Below are positions 28,300 to 37,265 of a stretch of 64,000 nucleotides of DNA, in pieces. Both the position numbers and the translations under genes were made by a program. Origin of the DNA: Streptococcus suis (GTDB taxonomy: Bacteria > Bacillota > Bacilli > Lactobacillales > Streptococcaceae); NCBI GenBank assembly GCA_022354845.1, contig CP031970.1, positions 868,001 to 932,000 on the forward strand, read 5' to 3'. How positions within the stretch are numbered: position 1 is the first letter of the stretch; every line of letters begins with the position of its first letter. The notes under the pieces were generated by a model. That model was not told where the DNA came from and did not search any database. It saw nothing but the letters and a program-made list of their open reading frames with translations.

Positions 28300-28892
28300 T
28301 GACAGAAAACTTTTTCGGAAAAACACTCGCAGCCCGTCCAGTTGAAGGCATTCCAGGGATGTTAGAATTTGACATTCCAGTTCATGGCGACAACCGTGGC
28401 TGGTTCAAGGAGAACTTCCAAAAGGAAAAAATGTTGCCACTCGGCTTCCCAGAAAGCTTTTTTGCAGAAGGAAAATTACAAAATAACGTTTCCTTCTCTC
28501 GCAAAAACGTTCTTCGTGGTCTTCACGCAGAGCCTTGGGATAAATACATCTCTGTGGCGGACGGTGGTAAGGTCTTGGGAACATGGGTCGATCTTCGAGA
28601 GGGTGAGACTTTTGGGAATGCCTATCAAACTATTATAGACGCTTCTAAAGGGATCTTTGTTCCACGTGGCGTAGCCAATGGTTTCCAAGTCTTATCAGAC
28701 TTTGTATCATACAGTTACTTAGTTAATGACTATTGGGCTTTGGAACTTAAGCCTAAATATGCCTTTGTCAACTACGCTGACCCTAGTCTCGACATTAAAT
28801 GGGAAAACCTAGAAGAAGCAGAAGTCTCAGAAGCAGATAAAAACCACCCACTCCTCAAGGACGTTAAGCCTTTGAGAAAAGAGGACCTCTAA
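28299..28892 (+). CDS. rmlC: dTDP-4-dehydrorhamnose 3,5-epimerase RmlC
   Basis: A 197-residue cupin-fold epimerase that converts dTDP-4-keto-6-deoxyglucose to the L-rhamno form. Visible motifs are HGDNRGWFKENFQ, NVSFSRKNVLRGLHAEPWDKY with the catalytic His, and VPRGVANGFQVLSD. The streptococcal RmlC type is slightly divergent from the enterobacterial enzyme. Its ATG overlaps the rmlA stop, and its stop overlaps the next start. Confidence 0.94.
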   Translation: MTENFFGKTLAARPVEGIPGMLEFDIPVHGDNRGWFKENFQKEKMLPLGFPESFFAEGKLQNNVSFSRKNVLRGLHAEPWDKYISVADGGKVLGTWVDLREGETFGNAYQTIIDASKGIFVPRGVANGFQVLSDFVSYSYLVNDYWALELKPKYAFVNYADPSLDIKWENLEEAEVSEADKNHPLLKDVKPLRKEDL

Positions 28893-29377
28893 TGTTTCAA
28901 ACCTTTTTGGAAATAGCAGAGCAGTTAAACAAGCTAGGAATTACCCCCTTGTTAATGGGCTCAGTTGGTTTGGAAAGGCGCACAGGGAAGGACTGGCAGG
29001 CAGGAGATTTAGATATTCATGTTCCAAGTGATCCACGTGGCTGGGAAGCCACAGATGACGAACGGATCTATCGTGCTGATGAGCTGATTGTTATGATGAA
29101 CCAAGTAGGTTATGTCCTAGTTGACCGTCACGAACATGAATTTCATAAAGATGGCTTATCTGTTGAGTTCGGAGGCCTACATTCACTGCCTGAATTTGCT
29201 GGTGTAGAGCTAGAAGATTTGGAAGAGATAGAAACAGCAGGTGTTCGCTATTACCTACCGACACTTGAACAATACCTGAAAATCTACCAAGCCTCTTCAA
29301 AAGATTCCTACCGAGCAGAAAATAACAATCAAAAAGACTTTGCCAAGATTGCTTACTTGGAAGAAGTATTGAAGTAG
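28892..29377 (+). CDS. Nucleotidyltransferase-fold protein within the rml operon
   Basis: A 161-residue protein starting MFQTFLEIAEQLNKLGITPL. The GSVGLERR stretch followed by GDLDIHVPSD gives a GS(x)nDxD pattern like the minimal nucleotidyltransferase (MNT/AbiEii-like) fold; a further acid lies in LSVEFGGLHSLPEF. Homologues in this position have been labelled phosphoribosylanthranilate isomerase, as I recall, but no TrpF motif is present. It is translationally coupled to rmlC. Whether it acts in rhamnose synthesis or is a co-transcribed passenger is unknown. Confidence 0.7.
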   Translation: MFQTFLEIAEQLNKLGITPLLMGSVGLERRTGKDWQAGDLDIHVPSDPRGWEATDDERIYRADELIVMMNQVGYVLVDRHEHEFHKDGLSVEFGGLHSLPEFAGVELEDLEEIETAGVRYYLPTLEQYLKIYQASSKDSYRAENNNQKDFAKIAYLEEVLK

Positions 29378-30624
<1,247 letters not shown>

Positions 30625-30631
30625 GAAATGG

Positions 30632-30657
30632 AAGGCTGGGCTTTTGTCCAAGCCTTT
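30632..30657 (+). terminator. Terminator-like hairpin between rmlB and rmlD
   Basis: AAGGCT (30632-30637) and AGCCTT (30651-30656), with inner GG/CC pairs, precede a short T-rich stretch. It may attenuate transcription or stabilise the upstream mRNA; read-through into rmlD is expected. Confidence 0.4.
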
Positions 30658-30676
30658 CTTAAAATAAGGAGTAGAC

Positions 30677-31528
30677 ATGATATTAATTACAGGTGCGAAT
30701 GGTCAGTTGGGTACAGAATTGCGTTACTTATTAGATGAACGTGGTGTTGAGTATGTGGCTGCCGACGTAGCAGAAATGGACATCACGGATGCGGAAAAGG
30801 TTGATGCATTTTTTGCGGAAGTAAAGCCAAGTGTTGTTTACCACTGTGCAGCCTACACAGCTGTTGATATGGCTGAAGATGAAGGCAAGGAGCTTAACTA
30901 CAAAATTAATGTAACAGGCTCTGAAAATGTTGCCAAGGCAGCAGCTAAATACGGTGCAACCCTTGTCTATATCTCAACAGACTATGTCTTCAACGGTGAG
31001 TTGCCAGTCGGTCAAGAATGGCAAGTAGATGACCAACCAGATCCGCAATCTGAATACGGTCGTACCAAGCGTTTGGGTGAGGAAGCGGTTGAGAAATTTG
31101 CAGACAAGTTCTACACAGTGCGTACGGCTTGGGTCTTTGGTAACTATGGCAAAAACTTTGTCTTTACCATGCAAAATCTTGCTCAAACTCGAGACACATT
31201 AACAGTAGTCAATGACCAACATGGCCGTCCAACCTGGACACGTACTCTTGCCGAATTTATGGTTTATTTGGTGGATACAAAGCAAGCATTTGGCTACTAC
31301 CATTTGTCAAACGATGCGACTGATGACACAACTTGGTTTGACTTTGCAACAGAGATCCTCAAGGATACCAACACCAAGGTATTGCCAGTGGACTCTAGCC
31401 AGTTCCCAGCCAAGGCTAAGCGTCCTTTCAACTCAACCATGAGCTTGGATAAGGCAAAGGCAACAGGATTTGTCATCCCGACATGGCAAGAAGCCTTGGA
31501 AGAGTTTTATAAGCAAGGGAAGAAATAG
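30677..31528 (+). CDS. rmlD: dTDP-4-dehydrorhamnose reductase RmlD
   Basis: A 283-residue SDR that makes dTDP-L-rhamnose in the last step, corresponding to GacA in the group A streptococcal locus. The N terminus LITGANGQLGTELRYLL, VYHCAAYTAVDMAEDE, STDYVFNGE, and SEYGRTKRLGEEAV with the YxxxK pair are characteristic. An AAGGAG SD precedes the ATG. A long structured region follows. Confidence 0.95.
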   Translation: MILITGANGQLGTELRYLLDERGVEYVAADVAEMDITDAEKVDAFFAEVKPSVVYHCAAYTAVDMAEDEGKELNYKINVTGSENVAKAAAKYGATLVYISTDYVFNGELPVGQEWQVDDQPDPQSEYGRTKRLGEEAVEKFADKFYTVRTAWVFGNYGKNFVFTMQNLAQTRDTLTVVNDQHGRPTWTRTLAEFMVYLVDTKQAFGYYHLSNDATDDTTWFDFATEILKDTNTKVLPVDSSQFPAKAKRPFNSTMSLDKAKATGFVIPTWQEALEEFYKQGKK

Positions 31529-31530
31529 GA

Positions 31531-31935
31531 TAGAGGCTGGGCATAAAGCCCAGGGTCGCTTCTCAGAGTTCGTGTCAACATCTCAGCGCAGTGGTTGATT
31601 GGCTTTAACAGTCCAGTGGACTGTTAAAGGTTGGAGATAGGATTTGTGAAACAAATCTCTGAGGTTCGTGTTTTACACTCCAAATCTAACCACTACGGCT
31701 GATGGGAACGAGTTCGCTTCATTTCTAACCTCCAACAGTCACTACTCTGACTGTTGGAGCTGTGCGGGGGTGGGAGTTTAAAAGGTCTGGGAGACCTTTT
31801 AAAGTGGGAGATATAAGCTGACGGCAGTCAGCTCACATAAATTGAAGTCTGGGGATAGACTGTTTCAGCTCAACAACTCGAAACGAAAAATTGTTGACGA
31901 ACTCTTTTTATTTTAGTCGAGTTCTTTCCCACTCC
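31531..31935 (+). repeat. Hairpin-rich composite repeat downstream of rmlD
   Basis: A 400-base gene-free block is packed with perfect hairpins: CTGGGC/GCCCAG (31537-31553), CTTTAACAGTCC/GGACTGTTAAAG (31603-31629), GATTTGT/ACAAATC (31641-31657), CTCCAACAGTCA/TGACTGTTGGAG (31730-31759), TTTAAAAGGTCT/AGACCTTTTAAA (31777-31803) and AGCTGAC/GTCAGCT (31816-31833). CAGCGCAGTGGTT near 31584 is also nearly complementary to AACCACTACGGCTG near 31688. A segment GTCTGGGGATAGACTGTTTC (about 31847-31866) recurs, inverted, inside the ISL3 transposase at 36553-36577. No coding potential was seen. Confidence 0.6.
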
Positions 31936-31940
31936 CAACG

Positions 31941-31973
31941 AGACGATTTTTCAAAAAGTCGTCTTCTTTTTTA
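31941..31973 (+). terminator. Terminator at the end of the rml region
   Basis: AGACGATTTTT (31941-31951) pairs with AAAAGTCGTCT (31954-31964), followed by CTTCTTTTTT-like T-rich sequence. Confidence 0.7.
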
Positions 31974-32013
31974 TAGTTGGGATAAATTGTCACAAAAATG
32001 AAAAATTGCAATA

Positions 32014-32043
32014 TTGTTTAAATGCTCCAGATTGTGCTATAAT
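32014..32043 (+). promoter_or_regulatory. Promoter of the autolysin gene
   Basis: TTGTTT (32014-32019), an 18-bp spacer and the extended -10 TGCTATAAT ending at 32043 precede the GTG start by about 100 bases. Confidence 0.6.
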
Positions 32044-32145
32044 TTATTTTACAGATTTAGTATTTTTATGGTTTTCCTAATGATCCAGTTATCGTTTGGT
32101 TGTGTTTTGAATATAGATTTGAATATGAGATTTGAGGAGGAGAAA

Positions 32146-35100
32146 GTGAAAAAAAGGACATTATTTTTCTTATCCGTATGCGCTGTCGCTTTAAAGGGAT
32201 ATGTTGTTCATGCAGATGCTGAAAATGTAACGCCTCAGAATGCTATTGTGGGAGTTGTAGCCAATACTAGCGGACAGCTATCGGTCGAGCAAGAAAATAG
32301 TTACTCGACTACTTTGGAGAATGTAACAGAGGAAACCGAATCAGGTTCAGAACAGCTTAACTCGACTAGCTCTACAGTAGTAAGTTCGTCATCTTCCATT
32401 GATTTACAGGTGGAGGAAGAGGTAAGGAGTAATTCAGAGGAAGCTGATAGTTCTAATCATGCTAGCACATTCAATCTTTCTGACCTATCCGACGGCACTG
32501 GGACATCCGGTGTTTCTGAACTATCCACTGACACTAGCACGTCCAGTTTTACGGCGTCTTCTACTAAAGCTAGTATTCCAAATCCGTCCACTAGAGCAAG
32601 TACTAAATCTGTAATTTCCAGTGTAACTGAAACAAGTTCATCAACTTCATCGACACAGGTTGGAACCAGTTTACGTTCGATGCCAAGGACAACTAGTCTT
32701 TCAGGTAATGTTTCGGTTTCGAATGTCAATGCCCAATCAGGTAGCTTTGATGTCCATGTTACTAATGTATCAGCTCCTCGAGGTTTAAGCAAAGTCTTGG
32801 TTCCTACTTGGACGGAAAGCAATGGACAAGATGACATCATTTACCATACTGCAGATCGTCAATCAGATGGAAGTTACAAAGTAACGGTTCCTAATAGCAA
32901 GCATAAGTATGGCACAGGTAAGTACAATATTCACTTGTATTATCGTGGCACCGATGGCAGTATGACCTATGTTGCTCAAACGACCACTACCTTACCAGAA
33001 TTAAAGACAAGTGGTAATGTTTCGGTTTCGAATGTCAATGCCCAATCAGGTAGCTTTGATGTCCATGTTACTAATGTATCAGCTCCTCGAGGTTTGAGCA
33101 AAGTCTTGGTTCCTACTTGGACGGAAAGCGATGGACAAGATGACATCATTTACCATACTGCAGATCGTCAATCAGATGGAAGTTACAAAGTAACGGTTCC
33201 TAATAGCAAGCATAAGTATGGCACAGGTAAGTACAATATTCACTTGTATTATCGTGGCACCGATGGCAGTATGACCTATGTTGCTCAAACGACCACTACC
33301 TTACCAGAATCAAAGACAAGTGGTAATGTTTCGGTTTCGAATGTCAATGCCCAATCAGGTAGCTTTGATGTCCATGTTACTAATGTATCAGCTCCTCGAG
33401 GTTTGAGCAAAGTCTTGGTTCCTACTTGGACGGAAAGCGATGGACAAGATGACATCATTTACCATACTGCAGATCGTCAATCAGATGGAAGTTACAAAGT
33501 AACGGTTCCTAATAGCAAGCATAAGTATGGCACAGGTAAGTACAATATTCACTTGTATTATCGTGGCACCGATGGCAGTATGACCTATGTTGCTCAAACG
33601 ACCACTACCTTACCAGAATTAAAGACAAGTGGTAATGTTTCGGTTTCGAATGTCAATGCCCAATCAGGTAGCTTTGATGTCCATGTTACTAATGTATCAG
33701 CTCCTCGAGGTTTGAGCAAAGTCTTGGTTCCTACTTGGACGGAAAGCGATGGACAAGATGACATCATTTACCATACTGCAGATCGTCAATCAGATGGAAG
33801 TTACAAAGTAACGGTTCCTAATAGCAAGCATAAGTATGGCACAGGTAAGTACAATATTCACTTGTATTATCGTGGCACTGATGGCAGTATGACCTATGTT
33901 GCTCAAACGACCACTACCTTACCAGAATTAAAGACAAGTGGTAATGTTTCGGTTTCGAATGTCAATGCCCAATCAGGTAGCTTTGATGTCCATGTTACTA
34001 ATGTATCAGCTCCTCGAGGTTTGAGCAAAGTCTTGATTCCTACTTGGACGGAAAGCGATGGACAAGATGACATCATTTACCATACTGCAGATCGTCAATC
34101 AGATGGAAGTTACAAAGTAACGGTTCCTAATAGCAAGCATAAGTATGGCACAGGTAAGTACAATATTCACTTGTATTATCGTGGCACCGATGGCAGTATG
34201 ACCTATGTTGCTCAAACGACCACTAATCTACCACAATCATCAGCTAAGGGGACAATTTCAGCTGAATTAGTTGATGCAACAAAGGGAACATTTTCTGTAT
34301 CTGTTTCTAATATTGTTGGTGCGGAGCCTATCAAAGATGTAGAGGTAGCAGTTTGGTCAGAAAAGAATAATCAAGATGATTTGAAATCTTATAGCGCAAA
34401 TCGTAAAAGTGATGGAACATACCATGTAGAGGTAGCCAAAGGACTACATAGAAACGATACAGGTACGTACCACATAGAAGTGTATTATCGATATGCAAAT
34501 ACTAGAGATTTAATCGGCTCTACGACAGTAGATGTTCCATCAACACGTTCCTATACAGTTTATATTGACCCAGGTCATGGGGGGGTAGATTCCGGAGCCT
34601 CTTATGGTGGAGTTTATGAAAAGAATTTGGCCTTATCTGTTGCAAATAAATTGAAAGCAAATTTAATTCAGTTGGGATATCAGGTTCTAATGACCAGAAC
34701 AGCTGATTATAATGTTGATTTCAAAACAGAGCGCTCAAAAATGGCCAACCAAAGTAATGCAGACTTATTTATCAGTATTCACTTTAATGCGACAGGTTTA
34801 GCTTCTTCGAATGCCACTGGTATTGAAACTTATTGGTATCAATATGATCCAGAATATCAACCCAAAATTAATGCCGCGATGCATAACGATCCAACTAGAT
34901 TAGCTGAAAGTGAAATCTTAGCTAATCAAGTTCAAACAAGTCTCATAAGCGGAACTGGTGCAGTCAATAGAGGTGTACGACGTGATACTTTTGCTGTATT
35001 GCGCGAAACTGCAATTCCAGCTATTCTTGTCGAACTTGGATTTATGGACAATCCATCTGATTTGCAGAAGATAAATCAGGATTCTTATCAAACGAAATTG

Positions 35101-35679
35101 GCTAAAGCTCTAGCACAGGGTATTGATAACTGGTATGGTGCTGTTGGAAGTAAACCCACATCAGGAACTTCTACACAGAAAAAGTCTACTGAACAAAGTC
35201 AGTTGACAACTAGTGAACAATCATTTTTCAAGAATATATTGCCTGCAATTCAGCAAGTTTCTCAAAAAAAAGGTATAGTAACGAGTGTAATGTTAGCCCA
35301 ATCCATTCTAGAAAGCGGTTGGGGTACCTCTCAGCTGGCAAAAAATGCTTATAATATATTCGGCATCAAGGCAGATTCTAGTTGGAAGGGGAATACATAT
35401 ACTGTTCAAACAAAAGAAGTCGTGAATGGAAAAACAATAACTGTTGAAAAACAATTCCGAGCTTACAAGTCTCTTTTAGAAAGTATTTCTGATTATGGTA
35501 GTTTCTTTACTTCAACGGCTTGGAGAATAAAGAACTACGCAAGTTTCTTGCAAGCAACAAATTATGAAACAGCATTAACTAGCTTGTTAGCATCAGGTTA
35601 TGCAACAGATCCAGCATATGCTGAAAAATTAAAGTCATTAATTCAGCGATATGGATTGGATCAATATGATTTAAATTAG
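32146..35679 (+). CDS. Secreted bifunctional autolysin: Bsp repeats, amidase and glucosaminidase
   Basis: A secreted protein of 1177 residues. The GTG at 32146 follows a strong AGGAGGAG and begins a signal peptide (VKKRTLFFLSVCAVALKGY, cleaved probably after HADA); the frame upstream lacks an SD. A Ser/Thr-rich linker (residues about 30-185) precedes five nearly identical 103-residue GBS-Bsp-like repeats and one diverged sixth copy. A zinc N-acetylmuramoyl-L-alanine amidase (Amidase_3) follows at about 800-995, with YIDPGHGGVDSGA, the Glu after GVYEKNLAL, LFISIHFNA and ILVELGFMDN. A C-terminal glucosaminidase (FlgJ/LytD type, about 1020-1170) has MLAQSILESGWGTSQLAKNA with its catalytic Glu. 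It lacks LPXTG, so the repeats probably bind the wall. It cuts peptidoglycan in daughter-cell separation. It may be the S. suis autolysin described as Atlss, from memory. Confidence 0.92.
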   Translation: MKKRTLFFLSVCAVALKGYVVHADAENVTPQNAIVGVVANTSGQLSVEQENSYSTTLENVTEETESGSEQLNSTSSTVVSSSSSIDLQVEEEVRSNSEEADSSNHASTFNLSDLSDGTGTSGVSELSTDTSTSSFTASSTKASIPNPSTRASTKSVISSVTETSSSTSSTQVGTSLRSMPRTTSLSGNVSVSNVNAQSGSFDVHVTNVSAPRGLSKVLVPTWTESNGQDDIIYHTADRQSDGSYKVTVPNSKHKYGTGKYNIHLYYRGTDGSMTYVAQTTTTLPELKTSGNVSVSNVNAQSGSFDVHVTNVSAPRGLSKVLVPTWTESDGQDDIIYHTADRQSDGSYKVTVPNSKHKYGTGKYNIHLYYRGTDGSMTYVAQTTTTLPESKTSGNVSVSNVNAQSGSFDVHVTNVSAPRGLSKVLVPTWTESDGQDDIIYHTADRQSDGSYKVTVPNSKHKYGTGKYNIHLYYRGTDGSMTYVAQTTTTLPELKTSGNVSVSNVNAQSGSFDVHVTNVSAPRGLSKVLVPTWTESDGQDDIIYHTADRQSDGSYKVTVPNSKHKYGTGKYNIHLYYRGTDGSMTYVAQTTTTLPELKTSGNVSVSNVNAQSGSFDVHVTNVSAPRGLSKVLIPTWTESDGQDDIIYHTADRQSDGSYKVTVPNSKHKYGTGKYNIHLYYRGTDGSMTYVAQTTTNLPQSSAKGTISAELVDATKGTFSVSVSNIVGAEPIKDVEVAVWSEKNNQDDLKSYSANRKSDGTYHVEVAKGLHRNDTGTYHIEVYYRYANTRDLIGSTTVDVPSTRSYTVYIDPGHGGVDSGASYGGVYEKNLALSVANKLKANLIQLGYQVLMTRTADYNVDFKTERSKMANQSNADLFISIHFNATGLASSNATGIETYWYQYDPEYQPKINAAMHNDPTRLAESEILANQVQTSLISGTGAVNRGVRRDTFAVLRETAIPAILVELGFMDNPSDLQKINQDSYQTKLAKALAQGIDNWYGAVGSKPTSGTSTQKKSTEQSQLTTSEQSFFKNILPAIQQVSQKKGIVTSVMLAQSILESGWGTSQLAKNAYNIFGIKADSSWKGNTYTVQTKEVVNGKTITVEKQFRAYKSLLESISDYGSFFTSTAWRIKNYASFLQATNYETALTSLLASGYATDPAYAEKLKSLIQRYGLDQYDLN
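32704..34248 (+). repeat. Five tandem 309-bp repeats in the autolysin gene
   Basis: Units start at 32704, 33013, 33322, 33631 and 33940, each exactly 309 bp (103 codons). Copies differ by only a few bases, for example AGC-AAT versus AGC-GAT, TTA versus TTG, GTT versus ATT and a TTA/TCA change in the linker. A diverged sixth unit (34249-about 34550) is only distantly similar. Near-identity points to recent amplification or gene conversion. Confidence 0.95.
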
Positions 35680-35734
35680 TGTGCATAAAAAAGCGACATA
35701 ATTTGGCTCCGTAATTTCTGTAGTGGGTAAATCC

Positions 35735-35791
35735 GGCTCTATAATTTCTGTAGTGGGTAAATCCACTGTAGAGATTATGGAGCCTTTTTTT
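35735..35791 (+). terminator. Terminator-like hairpin at the left IS end
   Basis: GGCTCTATAATTTCTGTAGT (35735-35754) pairs over all 20 positions (three as G-U) with 35765-35784, followed by seven T residues. It could terminate autolysin transcription and shield the transposase from read-through. Confidence 0.75.
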
Positions 35792-35859
35792 AGTGTAGAA
35801 AAAAAGTCCCATATGACCTATAACGAAAAGCGACGAAACTCACATTAGAAAGGGTTCAT

Positions 35860-37186
35860 ATGGAACAACTAAATCTCATCACAAATTTTCTCAGAATTAA
35901 AGACAAAAATATCACTATCACTGATGAATATGATATGGGGACTCACTTAGAACTCCACGGTCACTTGGACTACACAGCCCCTAAATGCCCAAAATGCAAG
36001 GGGCAAATGGCTAAGTACGACTACCAGAAAACTTCTAAAATCCCCTACCTAGAAACTGCTGGCTACCCTTTACTTATCCGTCTTCGAAAGCGTCGTTTCA
36101 AGTGTAAAGATTGCGGAAAAATGGCGGTCGCTGAAACTCCTCTTGTCAAGAAGAACCACCAAATCTCTGTCGCTGTTAACCAGAAAATCGCACAATTACT
36201 CATCGAAAATCAAGCAATGAAACATATTGCACACAGGCTATCAATCTCAACATCATCAGTTATGAGAAAGCTCAATGAGTTCAAGTTTGAAACGGATTGG
36301 AATACCTTACCTGAGGTGATGAGCTGGGACGAGTATGCCTTCAAAAAGGGGAAGATGAGCTTTATTGCACAAGATTTCAATTCCCTAAATGTCATAACCA
36401 TTCTCGACGGAAGAACTCAAGCAACTATCCGAAACCACTTTCTACGCTATCCTAGAAAGGTTAGAAATCGGGTCAAAGTGATTACCATGGATATGTTTAG
36501 TCCCTATTATCAACTTGCTAACCCCTTCGCTCTTCTATTTCTGAGCTCAGGCTGAAACAGTCTATTCCCAGACTGTTTCACTCCCCAATGCAAAAATTGT
36601 ACTCGACCGCTTTCATATCGTGCAACACCTTAGTCGTGCTATGAACCGTGTCCGTATTCAAATTATGAATCAGTTCAACAGAAAATCGCAGGAATACCGA
36701 GCCTTGAAACGTTACTGGAAATTGATACAACAAGATAGCCGTAAACTCAGCGATAAACGATTTTATCGACCTATGTTTCGAATGCACTTGACTAACAAGG
36801 AAACACTCGAAAAAATCCTGTCTTTCTCCGAGGAACTACGACAACACTATGAACTCTATAAGCTTCTCTTATTTCATTTTCAAGAGAAGAACTCAGACCA
36901 TTTCTTTGACCTCATCGAACAGGAAATAGCCATCGTTAATCCTATTTTCCAGATGGTATTGAAGACATTTCTAAAGGATAAAGACAAGGTTGTAAACGCC
37001 ATGGAATTGCCTTATTCCAACGCCAAACTGGAAGCTACCAATAATCTCATCAAAGTCATTAAGAGAAATGTCTTTGGTTTCAGGAACTTTGAAAACTTTA
37101 AAAAACGGATTTTGATTGCATTGAACAGTGAAAAGGGCTGGGGAGAGCCCTTTTCAGCTTATCTCCTAAAAACAAGAAAGAGATAA
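35860..37186 (+). pseudogene. ISL3-family transposase, interrupted
   Basis: Two parts of one ISL3 transposase. The first (35860-36555, ATG after AGAAAGG) carries the N-terminal zinc finger CPKCKGQM...CKDCGKM and the start of the DDE catalytic domain (SWDEYAFKKGKM, VITMDMFSPYYQLA), then goes out of frame. The second, from about 36581 in another frame, resumes with NAKIVLDRFHIVQHLSRAMN and reaches the C-terminal LPYSNAKLEATNNLIKVIKR and GFRNFENFKKR. About 60 bp (36521-36580) have replaced a few codons after SPYYQLA. The protein cannot be made as one chain without large frameshifting. Confidence 0.85.
36521..36580 (+). repeat. Short inverted-repeat fragment inserted in the transposase
   Basis: The insert ends with TGAAACAGTCT (36553-36563) and AGACTGTTTCA (36570-36580), perfect 11-bp arms around ATTCCC. 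Its reverse complement, GTCTGGGAATAGACTGTTTC, matches 31847-31866 at 19 of 20 bases, so the same repeat family occurs at both places. Confidence 0.7.
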
Positions 37187-37190
37187 AGAA

Positions 37191-37215
37191 AGAGAGGACG
37201 AAGTTCGTCCTCTCT
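37191..37215. terminator. Perfect hairpin after the transposase
   Basis: AGAGAGGACGA (37191-37201) and TCGTCCTCTCT (37205-37215) form an 11-bp stem with a 3-nt loop. No T run follows, so it may stop transcription weakly or protect an end. Confidence 0.5.
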
Positions 37216-37265
37216 AGGTGTCAGATTTTCATCAACCCATTACAGTTTATAAAGAATAGGTTTTA

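Larger units (their letters stand above)
35705..37258 (+). mobile_element. Decayed ISL3-family insertion sequence (IS1167/IS1193-like)
   Basis: A left end GGCTCCGTAATTTCTGTAGT (35705-35724) begins the element and is repeated in tandem at 35735. The right end around 37230-37258 contains ACCCATTACAGTTTATAAAG, a degenerate inverted match to the ends. It encloses a transposase split by an insertion. It lies between the autolysin and the polysaccharide locus. No perfect flanking target duplication was recognised, partly because the left end is duplicated. Confidence 0.75.

Noticed and set aside
32704..34248. Regular tandem repeats considered as a CRISPR array
   Set aside because: Units are 309 bp, contiguous and coding in frame; there are no variable spacers.
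35860..36555. Programmed frameshift to make a full ISL3 transposase
   Set aside because: About 60 bases of unrelated sequence separate the coding halves, so frameshifting cannot restore the protein.
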